NCBI GenBank assembly: GCA_041166085.1
Contig: JBEEFP010000006.1
Location: 62,001 to 126,000 of the forward strand
DNA from: JBEEFP01 sp041166085
GTDB lineage: Bacteria; Actinomycetota; Acidimicrobiia; Acidimicrobiales; JAFATL01
DNA length: 64,000 nucleotides
Direction of reading: 5' to 3'
Shown here: positions 50,488 to 59,625 of the stretch, in pieces
How positions within the stretch are numbered: the stretch's first letter is position 1
How the letters are laid out: the number at the start of each line of letters is the position of its first letter
Translations under genes and position numbers: made by a program
The notes under the pieces: model-generated
Database searches by the model: none
The model's input: only the letters and a program-made list of their open reading frames with translations
Told to the model about the DNA's origin: nothing

Positions 50488-51444
50488 CGGCAGCAGCGGA
50501 GCATCGGCGCCGGAGATGAGCTTGCGCCCGTGGAACCGCAGCCAGGACCGCAGTGCCCGCGCCCGTGTCCGGCGCCGTTCCGAGCCGGGAAGCCGTAGGC
50601 CCAGGGCGATCGCGGCGAAGCCGAGCTTGATCACGACGACGAGGGTGTTCATCGCCGCCCACAGCCTGACAGCGACCGGCCCGTTGGTTGCCTCGTACCA
50701 CTGGTATGTCGGATGGAGCCACCGGGCGGTGCGGTCGGCGCCCCACGCCTGATCACCGGCCGCGTTCCCCACGTGCGGCACCGACACGTCGGCGGCGAGC
50801 CACGTCGCCCACCCGGCCTGCCGAAGACGCCAGCAAAGGTCAAGATCCTCGACGTACATGAACCACCGCTCGTCATAGGGAGGCTCTCCGCGTAGCGCCG
50901 AGACGCGGATGCAGTGCACGGCGCCAATTGCCCAGTCCACCGGGCCGGACCGAGCGTGGTCGTGGTGACCCTCGAGCCAGAAGCGACGACCGACAGGTCC
51001 CCGGTGCAGCGGCTCCGGAAGCCCGACGGCGGCCGCCACGCGCAGGGAGGGAAAGCGATACACCGAGTGCTGCACCGTCCCGTCGGCATTGAGCAGCCGA
51101 GGGGCGACGAGGCCGACCCGCGGGTGCTCCGCCAGCGCTGCGACGAGGCCGGTGATCGAGCGCGGGGGCGGCTCGGTGTCCGGGTTGAGAGCAACCACCA
51201 CATCGGCGTCCGTCCCCGCCAGGGCCTGGTTCATCGCCCGGGCATAGCCCAGGTTCTCGTTGTTTCGTACCGTCTCGACCCACGGTCGAGCCGCGGCCTC
51301 GTCGGCACTGCCATCCGAGGAGGCGTTGTCGACGACCACGACTTCGACGTCCAGCCCCTCGAAGGCGGCGGGCAGCGCGTCGAGGCATCGACCGAGCAAC
51401 TCGGCCGTGTTCCACGAGACGATGCCGATCCGTACGTCGACCAC
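50446..51444 (-). CDS. glycosyltransferase family 2 (rhamnosyltransferase-like)
   Basis: 332 residues. IGIVSWNTAELLGRCLDAL, VVDNASSDGS, NPDTEPPP for the metal-nucleotide site and YVEDLDLCWRLRQAG for the acceptor/base region: the pattern of WbbL-type rhamnosyltransferases. A C-terminal membrane segment (NTLVVVIKLGFAAIALGL) and a basic tail follow. GTG 51444 chosen as start. Convergent with paralogue B. Confidence 0.85.
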   Translation of the reverse strand: MVDVRIGIVSWNTAELLGRCLDALPAAFEGLDVEVVVVDNASSDGSADEAAARPWVETVRNNENLGYARAMNQALAGTDADVVVALNPDTEPPPRSITGLVAALAEHPRVGLVAPRLLNADGTVQHSVYRFPSLRVAAAVGLPEPLHRGPVGRRFWLEGHHDHARSGPVDWAIGAVHCIRVSALRGEPPYDERWFMYVEDLDLCWRLRQAGWATWLAADVSVPHVGNAAGDQAWGADRTARWLHPTYQWYEATNGPVAVRLWAAMNTLVVVIKLGFAAIALGLRLPGSERRRTRARALRSWLRFHGRKLISGADAPLLPSQEERPVPQRRAG

Positions 51445-51686
51445 TGCTCGCGATGATGCATCACATTCCCGGCGGTCGGCCTTGGCTGCGACGGGACACG
51501 AACCCACGCACAGGCGCGCCCTCGACGATGGTCGGTCTGTGGCCGTCTCCCGTAAGATCGCTGGCGTCAGGTCTCAGGCCGGGCGGCCGGGGCCGGCGGG
51601 CGTCTCGCGCCGTCGAGCCGCAGGTCGGCAGTCGCCTGGGGTCTCGCCGTCGAACACCCGCCGAACCAGAGGAGCTTCCGCTGAGC

Positions 51687-52679
51687 ATGGCCGCCGAGCC
51701 CCGACCGCCACAGGTCTCGGTGATCGTTCCGGTGCGGAACCGGCGAGCGCTCATGCGCGAGCTCCTGGATGCCCTGGCCCTGCAGACCTTCGAAGACTTC
51801 GAGGTGGTCGTCGTGGACGACGGCTCAGATGACGGCACCGCTGAAGAAGCCCACGCCGACGCGGCCTCCGGTCGCCGGGTTCGGGTCGTCCAAAATGAAG
51901 GTGAAGGCGCTTATGTCGGCCGGCGCACCGGTGTGCGGACGTCGGCCGCGCCCTACATCGCGTTCACCGACAGCGACTGCGTACCCGACCCCGGCTGGCT
52001 GAGCGCTGGCGTCGCCGCCCTCGACGCTGGAGCGGACGTCGTGAACGGCTTCACCGAACCCACACGGACACCCGGGCCACTCGAGCGGACCATGTGGTCT
52101 GGCGAGGAGGGCCTGTATCCCACGTGCAACGTCTTCTACCGACGCGTGGCATATGACGGCGCTGGCGGGTTCGACGTCGACGCCGAGAGAACCCCGTTGT
52201 TCTTGCGGCCGTCGGAGTTCGAAAAGCGCCAGGGTTTTGGCGAAGACACACGCCTCGGCTGGCGGGTGCGGCGTGCGGGTCGAGCTGTCTACGAGCCGAA
52301 GGCGGTCGTTCGCCATCAAGTGCTTCCTCCTGATCTGCGGGACGCGCTGCGACGCGCGTGGTTCAGCCGCTCGTTCCCCGCGCTGTTCAACGACGTCCCG
52401 GAGTTGCGGAGTGGGCCGCTGTGCCGTCACGGCGTCGTGCTCAACACACCCGGTCGTTACGGCGTCTACCTCGTCGCCGCTGCCTTGTTGACGCGGCGGA
52501 AGGGCCTGGTCGCGGCGGCCAGTGGGGCATGGGTGCTCGACCGCGCCCGACGACTGCGCGGCCCTGGCCCGACGCGTGCGCAGAAGCTCACGGCCCTCCC
52601 GGTCCAGCTCGGGCTCGATGTGGTCAGCACGACGGCGCTGCTGGTCGGGAGCGCTCGCTTTCGCAACGTTGTCCTCTGA
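51687..52679 (+). CDS. glycosyltransferase family 2, paralogue C
   Basis: 330 residues. VSVIVPVRNRRALMRELLDAL, VVDDGSDDGT, FTDSDCV and GEDTRLGWRVRRAG. More divergent than A/B/D/E, but the C-terminus (LPVQLGLDVVSTTALLVGS) matches their tail region. Start ATG 51687 with AGAGGAG about 13 nt upstream; the open frame extends to 51453 but that part does not look like a GT2 N-terminus. Confidence 0.85.
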   Translation: MAAEPRPPQVSVIVPVRNRRALMRELLDALALQTFEDFEVVVVDDGSDDGTAEEAHADAASGRRVRVVQNEGEGAYVGRRTGVRTSAAPYIAFTDSDCVPDPGWLSAGVAALDAGADVVNGFTEPTRTPGPLERTMWSGEEGLYPTCNVFYRRVAYDGAGGFDVDAERTPLFLRPSEFEKRQGFGEDTRLGWRVRRAGRAVYEPKAVVRHQVLPPDLRDALRRAWFSRSFPALFNDVPELRSGPLCRHGVVLNTPGRYGVYLVAAALLTRRKGLVAAASGAWVLDRARRLRGPGPTRAQKLTALPVQLGLDVVSTTALLVGSARFRNVVL

Positions 52680-53650
52680 TGCCCGCCCCGGTGGCGTCAG
52701 TGGTCGTCGCGACCTGCAACCGGGCCGAGCTCGTCGAGCGCACGGTGGCGGCGCTCGCCGCGCAGGCGCTCGTCGAGAGCTTCGAGATCATCGTGGTGGA
52801 CGACGGCTCGCGTGACGCCACCGCCGACACGCTCGCCCGCTTGGGCGAGGAGATCGACGGGCTCGTGCCCATCTCCCAGCCCGAGAACAGGGGCCCGGCA
52901 GCGGCGCGGAACGTGGGCTGGCGCGCGGCCACGGCGCCCGTCGTGGCCTTCACCGACGACGACTGTCGCCCTGAGCCCGGATGGCTCGCCGCCTTGTTGG
53001 TGGGACTGGCCGACGCGGAGATCGCCCAAGGTAGAACGCTGCCACGACCCGATCAGCAGGCCAACGTCGGTCCGTTCAGCCGGACAATGAGGGTGGAGTT
53101 CGAAGAGGGCTACTACGAGACGTGCAACGTCGCCTATCGGCGCGAGACCCTCGAACGGCAGGGCGGCTTCGATGAGTCCTTTCGCTTCCCCTATGGCGAG
53201 GACACGGACCTGGCGTGGCGAGCGAAGCACGCCGGAGCCCGCACGGCGTTTGTCCCGGACGCGCTCGTGTACCACGAGGTGTGGCCATCGAGATATCTCG
53301 ACCACCTGCGGGACATGCGTCGACGGGGTGGCGTCGTGCACCTGTTCTCGAAGCACCCCGAGCTGCGCACCCACCTGCACAAGAGATTGTTCTTCCGCCC
53401 CCTCCACCAGCAGGCGCTCCTGGCCCTCCTCGGCCTCGTCGTCCTCGCAGCACGGCCTGGATCCTCCGCCGCGCGCGCAGCGGCGATCGGGACGAGCCTG
53501 TTCTACGCGTGGACGTGCAGGCGCTACCGCCCCGGTCCGTCTCGCCGGCGACACTGGCTGGCGGTGGTACCGCTCGCGTTCGTGGCCGATCTGTACGACC
53601 TAGCGGTCATGGCTCGGGCGTCGGTTCGGTACCGCACGCTCCTGCTCTGA
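52679..53650 (+). CDS. glycosyltransferase family 2, paralogue D
   Basis: 323 residues: SVVVATCNRAELVERTVAAL, VVDDGSRDAT, FTDDDC, YYETCNVAYRRE and GEDTDLAWR, ending MARASVRYRTLLL. The ATG shares one base with the stop of paralogue C. It meets the convergent GT4 gene after 3 nt. Confidence 0.88.
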   Translation: MPAPVASVVVATCNRAELVERTVAALAAQALVESFEIIVVDDGSRDATADTLARLGEEIDGLVPISQPENRGPAAARNVGWRAATAPVVAFTDDDCRPEPGWLAALLVGLADAEIAQGRTLPRPDQQANVGPFSRTMRVEFEEGYYETCNVAYRRETLERQGGFDESFRFPYGEDTDLAWRAKHAGARTAFVPDALVYHEVWPSRYLDHLRDMRRRGGVVHLFSKHPELRTHLHKRLFFRPLHQQALLALLGLVVLAARPGSSAARAAAIGTSLFYAWTCRRYRPGPSRRRHWLAVVPLAFVADLYDLAVMARASVRYRTLLL

Positions 53651-53653
53651 CCG

Positions 53654-54853
53654 TCAGGTCTGCGTGTGCAGCACCTCGAGGCGATCGGCGAGGGTGTCGA
53701 TGGTCAGCGCCGAGGCGGTTTCGACACCGTTGCGGCCCAGGCGACGCCTGAGCGGCTCGTCACCGGACAACGCAAGCACCCGAGCGGCCAGGGCTTCGGG
53801 GTCACCCGCGGGGAAGAGCAGACAGTTGTACCCGTCCCGGAGGTACTCGGCAGACCCACCTGTCCCCGTCGCGACGACCGGCGTGCCGCACGCCATGGCC
53901 TCGAGTGGCACGAGGCCGAAGGGCTCATCCCACTCGCTGGGGAACACGCACACGTCGGCGGCCCGGTAGAGCTGTGCCAGCCGGCGTCGGGGCTCGACCC
54001 GGCGACGAGCTCGGTCGGTGAGGCCGAGCTCGGCCACGAGGTGATCAAGTGACGTCGTGTACTCGGTCGCGCCGTGGCCGACGATGTCGAGCGTCATCAG
54101 TGGCGGCAGCAGCGCGAGCGCCCGGACCAGCGTCTCGATGCCCTTGGTCCGGTCCAGGCGACCGACGTAGAGCAAGCGGCCGACGAAGGGGTGCCGCACC
54201 TCGGGATCCACCAATGGGAAGTCGTCCCGGTCGATCCCAGGCCTGGCCACCGTGCTGTCGGTGAACGACCAAGCCGATCTGGCGCGCACGTCGTCTCGAA
54301 GGAACTCGCTGTTGAACACGAACACCCCGGAGCCGTCGATGTCGGGCAGGCTCGTCGGCACGCCGGTCCACCTCGTCACGGCACGACCGAGACCGCGCCG
54401 GGACTGGAATGCCGACATCCACGGGTCCCGGGCGACGCAGTCGACCGGCCAGTCGTCGCTGATCACGTAGATCAACGGCAACCTCGAGCGCACGAGAGGA
54501 ACGAGCAGAGCCAACGACAGCCCCGCCATGTTCCAGATCGACACCACGTCGGGGCGGAAGGCCGCCAGCCGCTCTCGCAAGCGACGCAGGTTGGATCGCT
54601 CGACGGACCACCGCTGGAAACGGGGCCTCGGCGGCACGAACGTCGAGGTCAGGAGCAGCTCCCGGCGGACTCCTGCATCCGAGCCCTCGTCCTCGGCGTC
54701 CGGCGACCGCCACGAGCTGGTGAGGACATCGACCACATGACCCCGCGCTCGCAGGCGCCGGACGACGTCACGACACGTGTGCTCGTATCCGCCGATGGCA
54801 TGCGGCGGGTAGAGGTTGCTGAGGACGAGGATGCGAGTCACTTCCGCACGCAT
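53654..54853 (-). CDS. glycosyltransferase family 4 (module copy 2)
   Basis: 399 residues, GT-B. TRILVLSNLYPPHAIGGYEHTC start and PSEWDEPFGLVPLEAMACGTP nucleotide-sugar site. It is the paralogue of 47178-48452 and, like it, divergent from a GT2 gene. ATG 54853 chosen; a GTG at 54841 four codons inside also fits. Confidence 0.9.
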   Translation of the reverse strand: MRAEVTRILVLSNLYPPHAIGGYEHTCRDVVRRLRARGHVVDVLTSSWRSPDAEDEGSDAGVRRELLLTSTFVPPRPRFQRWSVERSNLRRLRERLAAFRPDVVSIWNMAGLSLALLVPLVRSRLPLIYVISDDWPVDCVARDPWMSAFQSRRGLGRAVTRWTGVPTSLPDIDGSGVFVFNSEFLRDDVRARSAWSFTDSTVARPGIDRDDFPLVDPEVRHPFVGRLLYVGRLDRTKGIETLVRALALLPPLMTLDIVGHGATEYTTSLDHLVAELGLTDRARRRVEPRRRLAQLYRAADVCVFPSEWDEPFGLVPLEAMACGTPVVATGTGGSAEYLRDGYNCLLFPAGDPEALAARVLALSGDEPLRRRLGRNGVETASALTIDTLADRLEVLHTQT

Positions 54854-54885
54854 GATGGCCCGGCCGGCCCGGCGACACGAACTGC

Positions 54886-54891
54886 AACAAT
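54886..54891 (+). promoter_or_regulatory. -10-like AACAAT, 6 nt before a GTG start
   Basis: AACAAT at 54886-54891, six bases, then GTG 54898. Same spacing as before paralogues A and B and the acyltransferase gene. Confidence 0.4.
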
Positions 54892-54897
54892 GGCGGC

Positions 54898-55872
54898 GTG
54901 TCCGATGTCGTTGCGGTCTCGGTGGTCGTCGCGACCTACAACCGTGCCGACCGGCTCGAGCGCCTCCTCGGCTGCTTGGGCGCGCAGGAAGTCGACGGCG
55001 GGTTCGAGGTCGTCGTGGTCGACGACGGATCCACGGACGGCACCCCCGAGGTCGTTGCGCGACACAGCCGGACGTCGAGGTTCCCACTCAGGATGGTCAG
55101 GCTCCCGCAGAACGGCGGCGTCGGCGCCGCTCGCAACGCCGGTTGGCGAGCGGCGAGTGGGCGCGTCATCGCCTTCACGGATGACGATTGCATGCCTGCC
55201 CGAGGATGGCTCGAAGTCCTCGTCTCAGGTCTGGCCGAGAGCGACATCGCCCAAGGCCTGACCGCCATCGACCCTGAGCATCTCCGGGACATCGGTCCCT
55301 TCGGCCACACGGTCGAAGTGCTGGGCGAGACGGGCTTCTACGAGACGTGCAACATCGCCTACCGCCGCGAATGGCTCGAGCGGATGGCGGGGTTCGAGGA
55401 GTCCTTCCGGACCTACGCCGAGGACACCGACCTGGCCTGGCGGGCCAAGAAGGCGGGGGCGCGGACCGCGTTCATGCCCAACGCCGTCGTCTACCACGAC
55501 GTCCGTCCGTCCAGCTTCCGGGCCCATCTCCGACAGGTGCGCCGACGGGGTGCCATCGTGCCCGCGATCCGGCGCCATCCTGAGCTGCGACGCAGCTACC
55601 CACACGGGTTGTTCTTCAGCCCCGCCCATCCGTGGGCCATTGCGTGGGCCGGGGCCGCCGGCGTCACGGCGGTCCGTGCCCGATCACCGCTGGCGTGGGC
55701 ATCGCTCGCGGCGGCGACGGTCGGTTACGCGCGGACGGCGATGCGCGTGCGCCACGGACCCCTTCGCCGTCGCCACTGGGTGACCGCGCTGCCGTTGGCA
55801 TTGACGGCTGATCTCGCCGAGGTGGCAATTCTGGCGAGGGCGTCGCTGCAGGCCCGCACCCTGTTCCTCTGA
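54898..55872 (+). CDS. glycosyltransferase family 2, paralogue E
   Basis: 324 residues: SVVVATYNRADRLERLLGCL, VVDDGSTDGTP, FTDDDCM, FYETCNIAYRRE, AEDTDLAWR and tail LARASLQARTLFL. Paralogue of A, B and D. Divergent from GT4 copy 2, as A is from copy 1. Confidence 0.88.
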   Translation: MSDVVAVSVVVATYNRADRLERLLGCLGAQEVDGGFEVVVVDDGSTDGTPEVVARHSRTSRFPLRMVRLPQNGGVGAARNAGWRAASGRVIAFTDDDCMPARGWLEVLVSGLAESDIAQGLTAIDPEHLRDIGPFGHTVEVLGETGFYETCNIAYRREWLERMAGFEESFRTYAEDTDLAWRAKKAGARTAFMPNAVVYHDVRPSSFRAHLRQVRRRGAIVPAIRRHPELRRSYPHGLFFSPAHPWAIAWAGAAGVTAVRARSPLAWASLAAATVGYARTAMRVRHGPLRRRHWVTALPLALTADLAEVAILARASLQARTLFL

Positions 55873-55896
55873 GCTGATCGGGCGCAGCGGCAGCGG

Positions 55897-55902
55897 TACG
55901 CT
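55897..55902 (+). promoter_or_regulatory. -10-like TACGCT, 6 nt before a GTG start
   Basis: TACGCT, six bases, GTG 55909 of the polymerase gene. Fifth case of this spacing in the locus. Confidence 0.4.
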
Positions 55903-55908
55903 GCTGCG

Positions 55909-57543
55909 GTGCTGGAGCGGGTCGTGCAGGCGTCGCAAGCTCGCCTGGACACGTCCGGGCTGCGTTGGCCTCGACCGGCGACCACCGTGTGGGCGCTCCC
56001 GGTCGCCGTGTACTACTTCGTCCGGCACTCCCAAGACGGCGCCCTCGAGCGAGGAGTCGCTGTGCTGCTGGCGGTCGGCGCGCTGGCCCTCGTTCGGCGC
56101 CATCCCGGCCGAGCGCTGCTCGTCCTGCTCGCACTCCTGCCCTTCCAGGTCGTCATCCTCAGCTACCTGCTCAAGCTCGGCGTTCCCGAGGCGGTGATAC
56201 GACCGCTGGGCAGCTGGCGCGATCTGATCATCCTCGGTCTCGCGCTCGCGGCCTACCGCGACTTCGTCAACGCGGGGCGCCGCCTCGACACCCTCGACAA
56301 GTTGGCGTTGGGTTACATCGTGCTCGTCACGGCCTACCTGCTCATGCCTGACGTCTTCGTGCGCGGTGCCACCGACACCTTCCTCGGCGCACCGAAGGAC
56401 TGGGAGACCAGGCTGCTCGCATACCGCATCGACATCGGGTTCGTGTTGCTCTTCCTGGCGGCCCGTCATGCCACTGCGTTGGAGCACGTCAGGGATCGCG
56501 CCATGCGTGTCGTCATCGTGACCGGCGCGGTTGTGGCGGCGGTGGCCATCTACGAGTTCTCGTTCTCGTCGTCCTGGAACACCTTTGCCATCCAGACCCT
56601 CCAAGTGCCGCTCTACAGCTTCAGGGTGCTGCACACGGTTCCCGCCGACTGGGGGGACATTCGCCACTACGTCTTCATCGGCGGGTCGAAGGTCGTCCGT
56701 CCCGGGACGACCTTCTTCGACCCACTGCACGCAGCGTTCTACCTTCTGGCGCCGCTGGCCTGCGGCGTCGAGCTCATCACGCGGAACAAGGCCCGATGGG
56801 CGTTGCTCACCACGTCACTCATCGCGGTGGCGTTGCTGATGACGAACGTGCGGAGCGCGGTCATCGGCGCGGTCGTGATCGTCGCCGTGGCCGTCCGCCA
56901 GAGGTCAGGCCGCACGAGCGCGAACCGAGTGCGCGTCGCGACGCTCCTCGCCCTCGGCATGCTCCTCCTCGTGCCGGTTGCCGCGAGCAGCGGCTTCTCC
57001 AGCCGATCCTCCCAGGCCACTGACACGTCCGACGACTCGACCAGCGCGCACCTGGCCGGGTTCTGGAACGGCGTCCACGCGCTCGGTGACGATCCCCTCG
57101 GCAGAGGGCTCGGCACCCAGCCGGGAGTGGGCGACCGGTTCCGCGTCCAGACGAAGGTCACCAGCGAGGACGCCTATCTCCAGGTCGGCAATGAGCTCGG
57201 CATTCCGACGATGATCGTTTTCATCATCCTCATCGGCGTGCTCCTGCGCAGCCTGCGGCGGGCGGCCGACATCGCCTGGGACGTGCCGCTTGCGTCGGCC
57301 GCCCGTACCGCGGCGTGGGGGCTCGTCGTCGGTGGACTGTTCCTGCACGTATGGCTCTATTACGGCGCGTCCTTCACCATGTGGGGCCTGGCCGGCATGG
57401 CCCTTCGGGCCGCCGAGTCGCGCCAGCTCGAGCCAACGCCGGCGCCATATCGGATTGATGTCCCGCGTCCCACGGCCGTCGCGGTCGACGACCTGGTCAG
57501 ACGAACCAGTCGGCCACTGAGACCGTTCGCCCCTCCTGGATGA
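55909..57543 (+). CDS. O-antigen polymerase/ligase-like membrane protein (Wzy/WaaL)
   Basis: 544 residues with about twelve membrane helices and a large outside loop near residues 220-270 (FRVLHTVPADWGDIRHYVF) before PGTTFFDPLHAAFY, as in the Wzy_C/O-antigen ligase family. An Asn-Val-Arg-Ser motif (TNVRSAVIG) in a later helix start also fits. It could polymerise lipid-linked units or ligate them. Its last 47 nt overlap the convergent GT2 gene. Confidence 0.8.
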   Translation: MLERVVQASQARLDTSGLRWPRPATTVWALPVAVYYFVRHSQDGALERGVAVLLAVGALALVRRHPGRALLVLLALLPFQVVILSYLLKLGVPEAVIRPLGSWRDLIILGLALAAYRDFVNAGRRLDTLDKLALGYIVLVTAYLLMPDVFVRGATDTFLGAPKDWETRLLAYRIDIGFVLLFLAARHATALEHVRDRAMRVVIVTGAVVAAVAIYEFSFSSSWNTFAIQTLQVPLYSFRVLHTVPADWGDIRHYVFIGGSKVVRPGTTFFDPLHAAFYLLAPLACGVELITRNKARWALLTTSLIAVALLMTNVRSAVIGAVVIVAVAVRQRSGRTSANRVRVATLLALGMLLLVPVAASSGFSSRSSQATDTSDDSTSAHLAGFWNGVHALGDDPLGRGLGTQPGVGDRFRVQTKVTSEDAYLQVGNELGIPTMIVFIILIGVLLRSLRRAADIAWDVPLASAARTAAWGLVVGGLFLHVWLYYGASFTMWGLAGMALRAAESRQLEPTPAPYRIDVPRPTAVAVDDLVRRTSRPLRPFAPPG

Positions 57544-58570
57544 ACGACCGCTTCCGGCGGGCGACGGGCGTTCTTCGGACCAATCGGCAAACAGCCCAGA
57601 TCCATCGCGGCTGAGTCACGAGGCCGCCGATCCACGCAGCACCCTCGCGGAGGAGCCAGGGCACGACGTCGGGACGCAACTCCGCAGCGGTGTCGTTCTT
57701 CAGTTGCATGAGCCGCTGGTTGGAGAATCCCAGGCGCCACGCGAGGGACGGAGTGCCAACTCGGTCGAGCAACGCGCGCAGGCCGCTCGAGGCCACCTCG
57801 GGCGCCCCCCGACCGTGCCACGCGACCGCCGCCGAGGTGAAGACGGTCGACCAGCCCCGCAATCGCAGTCGCCATCCGAGGTCGACGTCCTCCTTGTACG
57901 CGAAGAAGGACTCATCGAAGTACTCGACCCCTTCTGCGCCGGTGCCGGCGAAGGCGGCGAGGGGAACGGCGACGTCGTCCAGTGCCCGCCGCACGAGCAC
58001 CGGAGCGGCGCCGTCAGCCGCGAACGGCGGACCGGCGTCGTCGTACTGTCCGAGATCCTCCTCGTCGGCGCCCCTGTTCACGAAGCGACGGCTGCGCAGA
58101 GCCAGCAGGCCGGTTGTGTCGATCACCGGATGACCCGACGCCCCGGTGACGGGGCCCCGAGTGCTTCGATCCCACCGCAGCAGCTTGCCCTGCACAGCGC
58201 CGACCGCACCGTCGCCGATGGCCCGTGCTGCAGCGGCGATGTAGTCCTCGGCGAGCACTGCGTCGGCATTGAGCGGAAGGAACAGCTCACCGTCCGACGC
58301 GCGGATGGCGCGGTTGTGTCCGCCGGCGAAGCCGAGGTTCTGGCCTCGCTCGAGCATCGTGGGGCAGCCGGCGGCACGAGCCTCGGCGGCCAGTCGTTCC
58401 AACAACGCGTACTCGTCGGCGTCGTCGCCCTGCTCGCGGATCCGTAGCTCGATGGCGCCGTCGTACTTCTGCCCCAGCACCGAGCGAACGCAGGCCTCGA
58501 TCGAATCGATCGAGCGGAACGCAAGAATGCTCACCGTGCAGGATGGGGAGCGAGCGGCCGGATCGGTCAT
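57497..58570 (-). CDS. glycosyltransferase family 2, long-tailed type 1
   Basis: 357 residues. VSILAFRSIDSIEACVRSVL, NADAVLAEDY and YKEDVDLGWRLRLRGW are the GT2 landmarks; it ends with a conserved stretch RRKRSFIQEGRTVSVADWF. The same C-terminal plan (RKRRWIQ...WF) occurs in the gene at 61987. ATG 58570 overlaps the upstream GT4 stop by 4 nt. Confidence 0.87.
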   Translation of the reverse strand: MTDPAARSPSCTVSILAFRSIDSIEACVRSVLGQKYDGAIELRIREQGDDADEYALLERLAAEARAAGCPTMLERGQNLGFAGGHNRAIRASDGELFLPLNADAVLAEDYIAAAARAIGDGAVGAVQGKLLRWDRSTRGPVTGASGHPVIDTTGLLALRSRRFVNRGADEEDLGQYDDAGPPFAADGAAPVLVRRALDDVAVPLAAFAGTGAEGVEYFDESFFAYKEDVDLGWRLRLRGWSTVFTSAAVAWHGRGAPEVASSGLRALLDRVGTPSLAWRLGFSNQRLMQLKNDTAAELRPDVVPWLLREGAAWIGGLVTQPRWIWAVCRLVRRTPVARRKRSFIQEGRTVSVADWFV

Positions 58571-59625
58571 TGCAACGCGAGCCGGTACGCCTGCCTCACT
58601 CCCTCGGCTGTGTGCGCCCAGGTGTACAGCGCCGCTCGGCGTCGACCGGCCGCCACCATGGCCCGGCGACGCTCGGCATCGGCCAGGACATCGGCCAGCG
58701 CGTGCGCCAAGGCGACCACGTCGCCGGGCGGCACCAAGCACACCGCGTCGCCTCCGAACTCACGCACGGAGGGGATGTCGGCCGCGACGACCGGGACCCC
58801 GTATCCCATCGCCTCCAAACAGGGGATCCCGAACCCCTCGGCGATGCTGGGGTGAGCGACGAGCTCAGCGTGGCGGTACAGGCCCTCGAGCTCGTCGTCG
58901 GCGACCCGGCCGAGGAAGGTGACCCGATGCCTCACGCCGGCCGCGTCGATCGATGCGTGCACCGACTCGCTGTCCCACCCGGGAGGGCCGGCGACCACGA
59001 CCGGAGGAGACGCCTTCCCGAGGCGCCCGACCGCTTGGGCCAGCAGATGGAAGGACTTCCGAGGCGTGACCGCACCGACGGCGAGGATGTACGGCCCCGC
59101 GATCTGCCTGGGCGGACACACCGGCGACTGCTCTCGGTGGCCCAGGGGTGCGACGACGATGCGCTCACGCGCCACGCCGGTGACCTCGGCCACGTGGTCG
59201 GCGGTGGCGTGGCAGGTGGCGAGCAGCACACTCGCCCGGCGGGCGGCGGCCAGGTGACCCGCAGTCGTCCGGAGATGCCGAGGGCCGTACAACTCGGGCA
59301 TCACGACGGGAAGGAGATCGTGGACGGTCAGGACGACGGGCGCCCGCGTGGGCGGCGGGATCCCCTCGAGTGCGTGGAGCAGGTCGACGGCGCCCGTGAC
59401 CCGCCGGAGCGAAGGACGGCCTGTCCAACGCCAGGAGCGGTGCAGCAATCGGAGAGGGACCTTGATGCGACGAAGCGGGAACCCGGGGTCGGGGCCCCGC
59501 CCGGCACCGAAGGGGACGAGCTCGAGTCCGTCGTCGTCCTTGAGCTCGTCGTAGAGCCGTCGGGCGTATTCGGCCACCCCGGTGTCCCCACTGAGCACCG
59601 GCGTGACGTCGAACGCAACCCTCAC
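58567..59625 (-). CDS. glycosyltransferase family 4
   Basis: 352 residues, GT-B (mannosyltransferase/WbdA-like). MRVAFDVTPVLSGDTGVAEYARR at the start, VGAVTPRKSFHLL for the second Rossmann domain and AEGFGIPCLEAMGYGVP with the Glu-x7-Glu pair. GTG start at 59625 overlaps the BY-kinase gene by 4 nt. Confidence 0.9.
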   Translation of the reverse strand: MRVAFDVTPVLSGDTGVAEYARRLYDELKDDDGLELVPFGAGRGPDPGFPLRRIKVPLRLLHRSWRWTGRPSLRRVTGAVDLLHALEGIPPPTRAPVVLTVHDLLPVVMPELYGPRHLRTTAGHLAAARRASVLLATCHATADHVAEVTGVARERIVVAPLGHREQSPVCPPRQIAGPYILAVGAVTPRKSFHLLAQAVGRLGKASPPVVVAGPPGWDSESVHASIDAAGVRHRVTFLGRVADDELEGLYRHAELVAHPSIAEGFGIPCLEAMGYGVPVVAADIPSVREFGGDAVCLVPPGDVVALAHALADVLADAERRRAMVAAGRRRAALYTWAHTAEGVRQAYRLALQ

